IMG/VR virus record: IMGVR_UViG_3300037104_000152
Span: 1-45,506 of that record
Reading direction: 5' to 3' (one strand)
Length of the DNA: 45,506 nt
Origin: a virus
Shown here: positions 38,793 to 45,506 of the stretch, in pieces
How the letters are laid out: each line of letters begins with the position of its first letter
Numbering within the stretch: position 1 is the stretch's first letter
Program-made: the position numbers and the translations under genes
Notes under the pieces: generated by a model
What the model was told of the DNA's origin: nothing
The model's database searches: none
Seen by the model: only the letters and a program-made list of their open reading frames with translations

Positions 38793-39319
38793 ACCTTCCT
38801 CCCTCTCAGTGCGTCTTGGACTTCGGGCGACAAGTCCTGAAAGTAAATCATTCCACCCTCATCAAACATTTCACCCGGCCCTAGCTTGCCCACCTCGTCC
38901 TCCGCTTCCCACTTCCTTACTGGGGCCACTGGTTCGGGCTTTGAGGTCAGGAGGGCTTGAATTAGTTTCATTTCGTCCGTGGCTATTTCCAGCGGGGTCG
39001 CCCATCGTCCCTCTTCTAAAGTTAATCCGTCTCTGTTTTTAGCACCGTCACCCTTGTAGTTATAAACTGTCTTATCGTTGGCCTTCACGCAATCAAACGC
39101 TTTCAGTGCTGATTCCAGCGCCTTCCTGTAAACTTCCACTTGTGCCACCGGGGGAGTCAGTTCTTGGATCATTCCGTTGACTTCACCGATATGATCCGGC
39201 GTTGTTGAGATGGCCTCAACTGTTTTAGGCCCTTGTTTGGGTTGCTCTAAACTCTTGCACTCCTTAGAAGTTTCGCATCCTCCCCCAAAGTGAACTGGAC
39301 AGGTTGGTTTATGGCTCAT
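38789..39319 (-). CDS. Cassette paralogue of the preceding gene
   Basis: 176 residues. Residues about 62-131 are the shared cassette (VEVYRKALESALKAFDCVKA), and residues 132-176 are a diverged copy of the RKWEAEDEVGKLGPGEMFDE module. The N-terminus (TCPVHFGGGCETSKECKSLE) is unique and Cys-rich. ATGA overlap with the next gene. Confidence 0.65.
   Translation of the reverse strand: MSHKPTCPVHFGGGCETSKECKSLEQPKQGPKTVEAISTTPDHIGEVNGMIQELTPPVAQVEVYRKALESALKAFDCVKANDKTVYNYKGDGAKNRDGLTLEEGRWATPLEIATDEMKLIQALLTSKPEPVAPVRKWEAEDEVGKLGPGEMFDEGGMIYFQDLSPEVQDALRGRKV
38923..39139. repeat. 217-base direct repeat, copy 2
   Basis: Partner of 38042-38258. Together with the 136-base repeats it makes the 37.1-39.1 kb segment a patchwork. 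Confidence 0.85.
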
Positions 39320-39504
39320 GACTTTGCCGCCTTCCTAACTTTTAGAATAAAACGCCAGCACCGTTTCGGATTTTCTCTGAACAAAGGACAATTCTTTCGT
39401 TTTTCGGTTAAAACTCCGCATTGACAGTGATTCCCGCGCCAATATTTCCAATCAAGACGTCTAAACTTAAAAGGCCGCTCACCTGGGCATTTCGGCTTTC
39501 TCAT
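39316..39504 (-). CDS. Small basic Cys-rich protein
   Basis: 62 residues, Lys/Arg-rich with five Cys (KCPGERPF, HCQCGVLTEKRKNC). ATG 39504 behind AAGGAGAACC. Possible nucleic-acid binding by charge. Confidence 0.6.
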   Translation of the reverse strand: MRKPKCPGERPFKFRRLDWKYWRGNHCQCGVLTEKRKNCPLFRENPKRCWRFILKVRKAAKS

Positions 39505-39812
39505 TGGTTCTCCTTCTTGGCTGCGTCCGCGGCCGTGGGTTTTGGTGAAGAGGATTCAAGTTCATCCATCTTTAACCGCACATCCGATCCAACCACCATG
39601 CGTTTTGTTCTTTCTACTTCAAGCCACTTGCTTAATTTATCCCACCGTTCGTCTTGGGCCGGTTGGGAAAGGGCTGCTTGGACTTCTGGCGTCAAATATT
39701 TTGGTATCAACTGCACGCAATGGTCACAGCTTCTTTTTGCTTTTCCTTCGTGTTCGGGATAGGTAAAACAATAAATTCCAACCACATCATCTGAATCCCA
39801 TTTCTGGCTCAT
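39501..39812 (-). CDS. Hypothetical early protein
   Basis: 103 residues (MSQKWDSDDVVGIYCFTYPE), with a CDHC pair and the phrase LTPEVQAALSQP like the 'LSPEVQDAL' of neighbouring cassette proteins. ATGA overlap with the gene downstream. Unknown. Confidence 0.65.
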   Translation of the reverse strand: MSQKWDSDDVVGIYCFTYPEHEGKAKRSCDHCVQLIPKYLTPEVQAALSQPAQDERWDKLSKWLEVERTKRMVVGSDVRLKMDELESSSPKPTAADAAKKENQ

Positions 39813-39964
39813 TTGATCCTTCCTTTTTCAACTAAATAATCGTGAATTGGATCCCCAGTAATTTCAAATGGTTTTGGGGCTACCTTCTCAAGTTGCCACT
39901 CCAAGAATGCTTTTGCGGCCTCTTCTCCATGCGTTCTTAAAACTTCCTCGTACGTCAGTTCCAT
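39809..39964 (-). CDS. Small hypothetical protein
   Basis: 51 residues from ATG 39964 behind AAAGGAGAAAAA (MELTYEEVLRTHGEEAAKAF, then EITGDPIHDYLVEKG). A longer frame upstream runs inside the HNH gene and was not used. Confidence 0.6.
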   Translation of the reverse strand: MELTYEEVLRTHGEEAAKAFLEWQLEKVAPKPFEITGDPIHDYLVEKGRIK

Positions 39965-39975
39965 TTTTTCTCCTT

Positions 39976-40500
39976 TCACTCCATCCAAATCATTGATTGA
40001 ACTACTCGTTTTAAGTCTTTCAAGTCCCACACTGGCCCTAAGCGCTTTAGGATTTCCAGTTCAATTATAGCCATTCGGGTTTTTACTTCCAGCGTTCGGT
40101 AATCCCTGCGTTGTCCGGCCCGTGTTGGCGCATTAGTTTTTTCGGCGTGGTCTTCTTGGTCGAGAAATTGCAAGTTCATCGGCGACAACATGGCCCCCAA
40201 CCTCCCCAGCCCCGGAAAGTTTCGTCCTCGAATATGGTCAAGCTCCATATCCCGCAGGATGATTCCTTTTGGTTTATTGATGATCCCCGAAATCTCTTGG
40301 GCTATCAGTTCCCGCATGTATGGGAAAATCTTTTGCTCTTGGCCGCGCTTGGTGTCCCCAACTTTCTTCATCCTCTTCGGCAGGTGCTTCCACGGGGACT
40401 TTGGCCGGACGCAGCCCTTACAGATGCAATCCGCTGGATGCGGTGTGGTTACCCGTTTCATCCCAATTCCCGTCTTTTCAGTTATTTTTGGATGACCCAT
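39976..40500 (-). CDS. HNH endonuclease-like protein
   Basis: 174 residues. CICKGC at 25-30 and the HNH core DMELDHIRGRNFPGLG (Asp88, His89), NLQFL (Asn109) and HAEKTN (His118) are present. Early-region HNH proteins may help packaging or act as homing-type nucleases; here no second copy or intron is seen. ATG 40500 follows AAAGGAGTTTAAAAG. Confidence 0.8.
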   Translation of the reverse strand: MGHPKITEKTGIGMKRVTTPHPADCICKGCVRPKSPWKHLPKRMKKVGDTKRGQEQKIFPYMRELIAQEISGIINKPKGIILRDMELDHIRGRNFPGLGRLGAMLSPMNLQFLDQEDHAEKTNAPTRAGQRRDYRTLEVKTRMAIIELEILKRLGPVWDLKDLKRVVQSMIWME

Positions 40501-40585
40501 CTTTTAAACTCCTTTGGGTAATACACTCCACCGCCTCTTTCCTCGCCTGGGTTTCCTCGTCGGGATCAAATCCTGTGTCGATCAT
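40478..40585 (-). CDS. 35-residue mini-protein
   Basis: MIDTGFDPDEETQARKEAVE then a Lys/Ser tail. ATG shares a base with the MazG-like gene stop (TAATG) and the reading overlaps the HNH start by 23 bases. Too short to classify. Confidence 0.5.
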   Translation of the reverse strand: MIDTGFDPDEETQARKEAVECITQRSLKDGSSKNN

Positions 40586-40872
40586 TATTTCTCCAATAAA
40601 TCATGAAGTCTTTTTATCTTTCGAGCTTTTTGCTCATCAATCTGCATAGCGTATCCAGGAAGTTCTCGCATTTGAAGGCACATAATTTCAACGTCTGCCA
40701 ATTCTTCACAAAGTGATTTTTCACACTCTCGGTTTAAAATTCCTTTTCGGAAAAGTTTATTTACAGCCACGATCACTTCAGCGCATTCTTCTTGAAGCAT
40801 TCCCATTTGACTTTCAATGCCCCATTTCTGAATTGCGGTTGCAAATATCACTTTTGTATATTCTGAGTTCAC
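40585..40872 (-). CDS. MazG-like nucleotide pyrophosphohydrolase
   Basis: 95 residues from GTG 40872. EECAE (28-32) and EELAD (56-60) give the EExxE and ExxD metal-binding motifs of MazG/all-alpha NTP pyrophosphatases. In phages such enzymes may adjust nucleotide pools or (p)ppGpp-like signals. GTGA overlap with the previous gene. Confidence 0.82.
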   Translation of the reverse strand: MNSEYTKVIFATAIQKWGIESQMGMLQEECAEVIVAVNKLFRKGILNRECEKSLCEELADVEIMCLQMRELPGYAMQIDEQKARKIKRLHDLLEK

Positions 40873-40997
40873 TTTTCTACCTCTTCTTTGAATTCCTGAG
40901 CTTCTGGAACCTCAAACTTCTCGCACGCTCCTGGAATATGAACCTTATGGCCGATCTCGGTAAACCCGCATTGAGTACAGCATAGAAAAATTAGCAT
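40869..40997 (-). CDS. Small zinc-ribbon-like protein
   Basis: 42 residues (MLIFLCCTQCGFTEIGHKVH), one CTQC and a further Cys, behind GAAGGAGGACGA. GTGA overlap with the MazG-like start. Confidence 0.6.
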   Translation of the reverse strand: MLIFLCCTQCGFTEIGHKVHIPGACEKFEVPEAQEFKEEVEK

Positions 40998-41116
40998 TCG
41001 TCCTCCTTCATCCAACATGATTCGTGCTTTGCTTTTGATCCGCCTGCAAAATATTGCGGTGGATCTTCTGCATTCGTTTTATTTCCACAACTTACGCAAA
41101 TTGGCCAGTTCGTCAC
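40991..41116 (-). CDS. Small zinc-binding protein, uncertain start
   Basis: The real-looking part is VTNWPICVSCGNKTNAEDPP and SKAKHESCWMKEDEC, two Cys pairs. The GTG at 41116 is proposed as start with a weak AAGAGAC site. An ATG at 41215 in the same frame exists but its first 33 residues read as out-of-frame noise overlapping another gene. Confidence 0.5.
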   Translation of the reverse strand: MTNWPICVSCGNKTNAEDPPQYFAGGSKAKHESCWMKEDEC

Positions 41117-41219
41117 GTCTCTTTTTCGCTTCTTGGCTGTCACAGCGGGTAAGATGGTCGACGAAGCCCGAGCCATATACCGCCGGGCCTCCACCGCATC
41201 TTTTACACGCAACATCTAT
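41079..41219 (-). CDS. Small zinc-finger protein with non-standard start
   Basis: The frame VACKRCGGGPAVYGSGFVDH, LTRCDSQEAKKRRDELANLR looks genuine (CxxC...HxxxC). No ATG, GTG or TTG precedes the Cys pair. The only placed start is ATA 41219, which lies five bases after AAGGAG and overlaps the upstream TAG as ATAG. Rare AUA initiation, an error or a mutated start are all possible. Confidence 0.45.
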   Translation of the reverse strand: MDVACKRCGGGPAVYGSGFVDHLTRCDSQEAKKRRDELANLRKLWK

Positions 41220-41416
41220 TTGATCTCCTTGATGATTTCGGCGTCTTGAATGGATTTCTTCATTCGTTCGATCTCCATTACCTTCTTGGCGTAGAATGCT
41301 ATGGTTTCGGGCGGCCAATCCAAATGCTTCATCGGCTTCTTTGCCTGGTTGATTCTCTGCTGTAGCGACCACGGCAACTCCTCCAACGCCTGGGATATTA
41401 TTTCGTCTTTGGTCAT
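41216..41416 (-). CDS. Small helical protein
   Basis: 66 residues (MTKDEIISQALEELPWSLQQ, then RINQAKKPMKHLDWPPETIA). Weak ribosome site (AAAAAG). Unknown function, but composition and in-order packing support a gene. Confidence 0.65.
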   Translation of the reverse strand: MTKDEIISQALEELPWSLQQRINQAKKPMKHLDWPPETIAFYAKKVMEIERMKKSIQDAEIIKEIK

Positions 41417-41421
41417 TCTTT

Positions 41422-41760
41422 TTAAACTTTTCTTTGAACGATATCTATGAACCCAATTTCTTCGTAATCGTCATATTCTTCAACCAAATCACCGTCCTTA
41501 TATTTTTCTCGCGCTTCTTCTTCATCCTGGGCTTCGATTTCGTAAGTCCTTGTCAAGTGAACTGAAATGTCAATCCTAAAAATGTGTTTTTTTTCATTAG
41601 GTTCAATCCATCCAGCACTTTCGAGGACTGTGGACTTTCTCGGAAAATCTCTATCTTTTGCACACGCTTCACAAAACCATGTCCCGGGCTCTCCAGTCCC
41701 AACACAATCTTTTTCTTGAAGGCATCCCGAACAAATAACTTGCAAGACAATAGTCTTCAT
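41422..41760 (-). CDS. Zinc-ribbon plus DpnD/PcfM-like protein
   Basis: 112 residues. CSGC (10-13) and CEAC (30-33) form a ribbon; the C-terminus (ISVHLTRTYEIEAQDEEEAR, EEYDDYEEIGFIDIV) resembles small DpnD/PcfM-type phage proteins. ATG 41760 behind GGAGGTTTTGA. Confidence 0.7.
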   Translation of the reverse strand: MKTIVLQVICSGCLQEKDCVGTGEPGTWFCEACAKDRDFPRKSTVLESAGWIEPNEKKHIFRIDISVHLTRTYEIEAQDEEEAREKYKDGDLVEEYDDYEEIGFIDIVQRKV

Positions 41761-41779
41761 TCAAAACCTCCAATATTGG

Positions 41780-41887
41780 TTAATCATGAACCATCACGAG
41801 TCGGCCAGCTTTGATTTTTCGTCCCATGAAATGAAAATCATGGTCGGGGGTCGCTTCCCTGTTTTTGGCCGCTCCGTCATGGTTCAC
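41780..41887 (-). CDS. 35-residue mini-protein
   Basis: GTG 41887; sequence TPDHDFHFMGRKIKAGRLVM then VHD. The region has a well-formed protein flavour but a weak ribosome site; an ATG at 41827 would leave 15 residues. Overlaps the previous gene by about 10 bases. Confidence 0.45.
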   Translation of the reverse strand: MNHDGAAKNREATPDHDFHFMGRKIKAGRLVMVHD

Positions 41888-42122
41888 TTTTCTTTTTTTT
41901 CGGTTCACGAATGATCTCTATCTTTTCGCCTGGAATAAATTTTTCCATCCTTTCGCCCTTGAGATGCATAAAAAACGCATCCCCTTTTTGGTTCATCCCA
42001 TAAGCCAAGACGATATAAAATCTTTTTTGTTTCTTCCGACCTGGTCTTGGAATTTGTTCCGCAGGGACTAAATCAGCCCGGATATATTCAGTGCCATTAA
42101 AATTAATCCTTCGCTCGTTCAT
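41877..42122 (-). CDS. Hypothetical early protein
   Basis: 81 residues from ATG 42122 (AAGGG seven bases earlier; ATG 42128 is too close to it). A basic beta-like protein (NERRINFNGTEYIRADLVPA, YIVLAYGMNQKGDAFFMHLK) with a Lys tail. Unknown. Confidence 0.65.
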   Translation of the reverse strand: MNERRINFNGTEYIRADLVPAEQIPRPGRKKQKRFYIVLAYGMNQKGDAFFMHLKGERMEKFIPGEKIEIIREPKKKKSEP

Positions 42123-42403
42123 GCCCATTCCCTTCTTCTTTTCTCTTCTGGCATTTCATCAGGTTTCGGTGTCGCTGGCATTTTTTTACAAACCTGAAAA
42201 TGGCTTTCTTTCATCGCCTGGTCATAGTCAAAGACCACCAACCGGCCTTTATAATCGCGCTTCTCAAACAGTCCCGGGAAATCTATCTTCAAGATCGCTT
42301 CCCCAACCTGACCTTTCTTTTCGTCCCAATATGCGCAACTGATTCCAAACCCTCCACAATGAGGACATTTTTTCAGATCGGTTTCTTGGATCGGTAGACT
42401 CAT
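42119..42403 (-). CDS. Zinc-knuckle hypothetical protein
   Basis: 94 residues from ATG 42403 behind TTGGAGTTTTA. CPHCGGFGISC near the start, then YWDEKKGQVGEAILKIDFPG. ATG overlaps the stop of the next gene upstream. Confidence 0.65.
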   Translation of the reverse strand: MSLPIQETDLKKCPHCGGFGISCAYWDEKKGQVGEAILKIDFPGLFEKRDYKGRLVVFDYDQAMKESHFQVCKKMPATPKPDEMPEEKRRREWA

Positions 42404-42543
42404 TAAAACTCCAAATTCCAACGCCACTTCCAAAAAATAATCGTCGCCATTATCTGCTTATCATCTTTCACATTTTCAATCTTGGCGTGTCCAAAAGCCA
42501 AGCCAAACCCCCAGCCGACTAACTGACCGCTTGTGAATTTCAT
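42403..42543 (-). CDS. Small hydrophobic protein
   Basis: 46 residues (MKFTSGQLVGWGFGLAFGHA, then IIFWKWRWNLEF) from ATG 42543 behind AAGGGGATGG; ATGA with the upstream stop. Trp-rich end suggests a membrane-near protein. The longer frame up to 42693 lies inside the next gene. Confidence 0.55.
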   Translation of the reverse strand: MKFTSGQLVGWGFGLAFGHAKIENVKDDKQIMATIIFWKWRWNLEF

Positions 42544-42947
42544 GCCATCCCCCTTGGAACTCGTTCCCATCTTCCGCTTTCGCCTCGCCGCCACGTGGAG
42601 TGCTTGGACATCTCGGTTAATTTCTGGATTGCCTCGGTCGCGGCCTGGATCAAATTGACATTGGCTCCGATTTCTTCCTCGGTTGGTTCCCAAGGCGCTT
42701 CCCCAAGTCTTTCAATATCAGACAACCGGTACATGAACCGATTGAGTCCTCCGCAAGCAGCACTTACGATATCCTGGTTTGTACAAACCAAAGCTTTATT
42801 CAAAAGTTTCTTGAAGTCCTCTTCGGTTCGTCCGCTCGCTAAAAACTTCTTTGCGGCGCTCCCATCCCGCCCCCAACACTCAACCGGCTTGTAATGTCTT
42901 TTCTTCAACTCATCGTAATACAGGATAACCAAGTCTCGTGCGTTCAA
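42540..42947 (-). CDS. Hypothetical early protein
   Basis: 135 residues from TTG 42947 after GAGGTGAATC. Segments VECWGRDGSAAKKFLASGRT and PTEEEIGANVNLIQAATEAI look helical and DNA-protein-like but no family is recognised. Confidence 0.7.
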   Translation of the reverse strand: MNARDLVILYYDELKKRHYKPVECWGRDGSAAKKFLASGRTEEDFKKLLNKALVCTNQDIVSAACGGLNRFMYRLSDIERLGEAPWEPTEEEIGANVNLIQAATEAIQKLTEMSKHSTWRRGESGRWERVPRGMA

Positions 42948-42955
42948 GATTCACC

Positions 42956-43414
42956 TCAAAAAGGGATATCCTCTTCGGCTTTATGCAATTTGTCGTAAGA
43001 CTCTTTTGTTTTGAGGATATCCCCCTTCATGCACCCGAGAAGAGAAGCGGCTTTTTGAGCGTCCATCCGTTTTACGTTTCCTTCTCCTTCAATGTTGATG
43101 TACTTGACTTTAATTTGCTCCTTTCCGTTGTAGGCTTCTTTTGCCACAACGATTTCAATATTTTTTTTGACGAAGGTTTCTGGGGCCGTTGCGACCAACA
43201 TGTCAACATCTCCATTCCAGCCCATTTTGAAAAGTGTGCTGAAAGTCACGTCCCGGGCTCCCATTGATTTCCCGGGTTGCTTTTCTTTTAGGCTTCCGAA
43301 CCACGTTATTTTTTCATTTGATTCAGTGATGAACTTCACAAACAAAGTTGGACTTTCGGACTTGTCATACATCCCATAGTCCACGATCTCCGCTTTATAC
43401 GTTCCTGGCTCCAT
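42956..43414 (-). CDS. SSB-like (DUF669-type) single-stranded DNA-binding protein
   Basis: 152 residues. KAEIVDYGMYDKSESPTLFV, ITWFGSL and the acidic end KAEEDIPF are typical of DUF669 proteins, which replace SSB in many phages. The next gene upstream is the Sak4-like ATPase, its usual partner. ATG 43414 behind GGAGGAAGAC. Confidence 0.82.
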   Translation of the reverse strand: MEPGTYKAEIVDYGMYDKSESPTLFVKFITESNEKITWFGSLKEKQPGKSMGARDVTFSTLFKMGWNGDVDMLVATAPETFVKKNIEIVVAKEAYNGKEQIKVKYINIEGEGNVKRMDAQKAASLLGCMKGDILKTKESYDKLHKAEEDIPF

Positions 43415-43442
43415 GTCTTCCTCCGTATTTAATTTTTAAAAA

Positions 43443-44387
43443 TCACAGATAAGCTTCCAGCCTACCTTTCATCGTGTTCAAATCAGCCATAGTGATCTTT
43501 TTGGGAAGAGCCTCCAAAGCCGACTTCTTCGCCTTTTCGTCCTTCACCTTTTCGATCATGCTCTTGATCTCGGTCTTTAGCTTTTCAGTCTCGGCCTTAT
43601 CACTCATGGCCGAACCGTAAAAGGTCGTGAAGTCCAAAGGCATTTTGAATGGCAAGCCCAACCGATTCCCTGCATCCAAAGCCGGTCGCCTTTCGGTGAA
43701 AATAACCCGCGTCCCATCCCCAAAGGCCCGGCGCGGATCATCAGCATTCGTGTAGACTTCGAAATTTGCAAAAAGGATTGAATCCACGTACTGCTTGAAA
43801 AGGTCGGCAGTTGAATCCGTTTTTGAGGTTGCAGATCCGTCGTAAAGCTTGAGTTGATAACGGTCATATCCCTGTGCCGCGCTGGGGTCTTCAAAGCGTT
43901 TGACAACTGAATGGGCCAAGAGGATTATATTTTTCCCATTATCCCTACAGGTTTCAAGAGCGGCAATAAATTCGCGCCATTTGGAATAGGCGCGCGGGTA
44001 CCCCTTCCCAAAAGGTATTTCTGAGATGGAAGAAACAAATTTTTCATTTTCGGAAACCACCTGTTGAAAGACGAGATGTTCGAGCCAGTCAAGGGTGTCC
44101 ACTACGAGGGTTGAAAATTCGCTTAACGACGCCACGAAATTGACTTGTTCCACGGCGTCATTAAAACTTACTGGTTTAGGAAGTCGAGCAACATCCAACT
44201 CATTGCTCCCCTCTTCCGCCCCTAAAAAAATAGGTGACGGAGCCGAACCGGCAAAAGTGGTTTTCCCAACTTTGTCCGGCCCGTAAAGCAAAATCAAAAG
44301 TGGTCGTTGAATTCTACCTTTCGTGATTTCGAACGTCTTTTTAACCTGTGTCGTTTGCTCTTGGGGTTCAACTTTTTCTTTTTCCAT
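43443..44387 (-). CDS. Sak4-like RecA-fold ATPase
   Basis: 314 residues from ATG 44387 behind AAGGAGATGAA; the longer frame upstream was rejected. Walker A GPDKVGKT (36-43) and Walker B TLVVDTLD (93-100) are present with NIILLAHSV (sensor-like). RecA-like phage annealing proteins (Sak4) have this size and act with an SSB, which is the next gene. Mediates recombination or replication restart on phage DNA. Confidence 0.88.
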   Translation of the reverse strand: MEKEKVEPQEQTTQVKKTFEITKGRIQRPLLILLYGPDKVGKTTFAGSAPSPIFLGAEEGSNELDVARLPKPVSFNDAVEQVNFVASLSEFSTLVVDTLDWLEHLVFQQVVSENEKFVSSISEIPFGKGYPRAYSKWREFIAALETCRDNGKNIILLAHSVVKRFEDPSAAQGYDRYQLKLYDGSATSKTDSTADLFKQYVDSILFANFEVYTNADDPRRAFGDGTRVIFTERRPALDAGNRLGLPFKMPLDFTTFYGSAMSDKAETEKLKTEIKSMIEKVKDEKAKKSALEALPKKITMADLNTMKGRLEAYL

Positions 44388-44404
44388 TTCATCTCCTTTT
44401 AATT

Positions 44405-44803
44405 TTAAGGCAATCTTTTCATCAACGCTTGTGCTGAAATCAAAGCCCTTTCCATCGCCTGCCAGAGATATTTTGCGTAGGCTTGAAGGGCTATAAGCTC
44501 CGAAATCTCTCCTTCCGCTTGCGCCTTTATGATAGTGGTGCTGCACTTTGGATTTTTCTCATAAATGTCCATCACCGCTTGGGCATTCGCCACGTTCACA
44601 AAGTACTCAATCCGGCCCATCAAACGAGTGATTGGAAACTGTTTGTCCATGAGCGTCTCAATGATGGATTCGATCCCCTTTGTCCTGTGATTCACGTCTT
44701 TCGGGACTTCGGCGTTTATTCCGTTCAAAATTTCTTTTACTGCCGGTTCAAATACCAACCACTTCTCTTGAATGTCCGGATCGTGAAATGTGAAAATTTT
44801 CAT
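44405..44803 (-). CDS. Hypothetical early protein
   Basis: 132 residues (MKIFTFHDPDIQEKWLVFEP, EVPKDVNHRTKGIESIIETL, ALQAYAKYLWQAMERALISA). Helical. ATGA with the gene upstream. Neighbour of the Sak4-like gene and probably co-functional. Confidence 0.7.
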   Translation of the reverse strand: MKIFTFHDPDIQEKWLVFEPAVKEILNGINAEVPKDVNHRTKGIESIIETLMDKQFPITRLMGRIEYFVNVANAQAVMDIYEKNPKCSTTIIKAQAEGEISELIALQAYAKYLWQAMERALISAQALMKRLP

Positions 44804-45015
44804 AAAGTTTTAGCTTTCTTCAAAATCTGTTTGGAATACGTCCGCCACCGATTCAACTTACGGAAAACTTTAATCGTCTCTTCTGAGGGATGATCCACCC
44901 AACCAACCGCATCAAAAGCTTTCTTCAATCTCAAAACCCTTCGGTTAGCACGATGCCAGTGCATCCAAAGCCGAACACGGTAAATCTTTTGTGGAATGGT
45001 AACCGTGTTCTCCAT
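44800..45015 (-). CDS. Small basic helical protein
   Basis: 71 residues, Arg/Trp-rich (MENTVTIPQKIYRVRLWMHW, HRANRRVLRLKKAFDAVGWV), ATG 45015 behind AGGAGGACTC. The first gene after the Imm5-like pair going around the circle. Unknown. Confidence 0.7.
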   Translation of the reverse strand: MENTVTIPQKIYRVRLWMHWHRANRRVLRLKKAFDAVGWVDHPSEETIKVFRKLNRWRTYSKQILKKAKTL

Positions 45016-45062
45016 GAGTCCTCCTGAGTTATTTCAACAGTTCGGGGTTCAAAAATTTCATC

Positions 45063-45090
45063 CTGTACTAGATTTTAACTAGCAAAGCTT
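45063..45090. repeat. 28-base copy of the spacer after the Imm5-like gene
   Basis: CTGTACTAGATTTTAACTAG then CAAAGCTT matches 185-212, the sequence between copies 1 and 2. The spacer therefore occurs after both copies and marks the duplication unit. Confidence 0.8.
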
Positions 45091-45506
45091 TTAAGTCTCA
45101 AACTTCGGCGGTTTCGGGAAATATTTTCTTACAATGTCGGCATAGGCGGCATAGGTGGCGGCATAGGCGGCATCGGCGGCTTTGGCGGCATAGGCGGCGG
45201 CATGGGCGGCGGCATAGGCGGCGGCATAGGCGGCATAGGCGGCGGCATGGGCGGCATCGGCGGCATAGACGGCGGCATAGGTGGCGGCATAGGCGGCATC
45301 GGCGGCTTTGGCGGCATAGGCGGCGGCTTTGGCGGCATAGGCGGCGGCATGGGCGGCGGCATGGGCGGCGGCATTGGCGGCATAGACGGCGGCATGGGCG
45401 GCGCTTTTAATCTCATCCAAAGAAATCTTCTCTCCGTGAGCCCATGATCTAGCAATTCTGATTGCTTCTGCTGGTCTTTTTTCATCTTTTGGGACATGCT
45501 CCAAAA
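45091..45506 (-). CDS. Imm5-like alanine-rich protein, copy 2 (C-terminal part, cut by the window edge)
   Basis: Continues the frame that begins at 174-1 across the window edges. It encodes HVPKDEKRPAEAIRIARSWA, the AAY/AAK/AAH/AAV repeat and the DIVRKYFPKPP tail with stop at 45091. With the start part and 28 inferred bases it makes one 205-residue protein, 30 residues shorter than copy 1 because the repeat is shorter. Confidence 0.85.
   Translation of the reverse strand, partial: LEHVPKDEKRPAEAIRIARSWAHGEKISLDEIKSAAHAAVYAANAAAHAAAHAAAYAAKAAAYAAKAADAAYAATYAAVYAADAAHAAAYAAYAAAYAAAHAAAYAAKAADAAYAATYAAYADIVRKYFPKPPKFET
45132..45402 (-). repeat. GGCGGCATA-type tandem repeat of copy 2
   Basis: About 270 bases of the same unit types as 263-620, with AAK (GGCGGCTTT) units more frequent and fewer total units. 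The flanking coding parts are nearly identical in both copies, so repeat number changes faster than the flanks. Confidence 0.88.

Noticed and set aside
42403-42693. Longer form of the 46-residue protein
   Set aside because: The extra 50 residues overlap another well-supported gene and lack a ribosome site.
1-45506. Prophage with attachment sites
   Set aside because: No integrase, no att-like direct repeats and no flanking bacterial genes are visible; the end overlap is explained by the tandem Imm5-like genes.

Overview
This window looks like the nearly complete genome of a tailed double-stranded DNA phage with a contractile tail. Almost every gene lies on the minus strand. The evidence for a myovirus is a collinear block (about 35.7 to 14.4 kb, read leftward) of terminase, portal, Mu-F-like head protein, prohead protease with nested scaffold, capsid, connector genes, DUF3383-type tail sheath, DUF3277-type tube, frameshifted tape-measure chaperones, tape measure, and a full baseplate set ending in a tail fibre. 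No integrase, DNA polymerase, primase or replicative helicase is recognisable. The host cannot be named. Several phage proteins carry Sec signal peptides and Thr-Pro linkers, a style familiar from surface proteins of some uncultivated Gram-negative lineages, but that is a weak hint. The two window ends lie inside one gene (a paralogue of the gene at 213-920). Joining them restores its reading frame if 28 bases are missing, so the molecule is probably circular or circularly permuted.

Layout in the direction of transcription (right to left, through the junction). A control region at 5.1-5.6 kb holds the only plus-strand gene, a 53-residue ribbon-helix-helix (RHH) protein with a TTG start. Next to it are three copies of a GATACGG/CCGTATC palindrome, one placed between the -35 and -10 boxes of a leftward promoter. 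A possible five-stem RNA and a terminator lie downstream of the RHH gene. The leftward promoter feeds a run of small early genes (5.1-1.7 kb), then about 650 bases without protein genes but rich in RNA-like stems (1.06-1.6 kb), then a 29-residue membrane peptide coupled to two tandem alanine-rich 'immunity-like' proteins with 9-base repeat tracts. Across the junction (45.0-36.0 kb) come a Sak4-like ATPase, an SSB-like DUF669-type protein, a MazG-like enzyme, an HNH nuclease and many small Cys-rich proteins, some built from duplicated DNA cassettes.

Late promoters at about 35.95 and 35.72 kb lead into packaging, head and tail genes. After the tail fibre come three exported proteins (a Thr-Pro linker protein, a 908-residue repeat protein and a ten-Asp-box beta-propeller) and then a lysis module (tiny membrane peptide, XhlA-like protein, M15 endolysin, small membrane protein, a two-part exported protein and a papain-like protease). 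A terminator at about 5.96 kb closes the late unit. Genes are tightly coupled, mostly by ATGA, GTGA, TTGA or TAATG overlaps, and many starts here were chosen from those overlaps and from ribosome binding sites.

The parts most worth following up are the structured noncoding region at 1.06-1.6 kb, the compact RNA-like fold at 5.45 kb with the RHH/operator switch beside it, the peptide plus tandem repeat-protein locus, and a two-copy hairpin-terminator element (14.3 and 30.0 kb) that shows compensatory base changes. All product names rest on reading motifs and gene order; no database search was possible.
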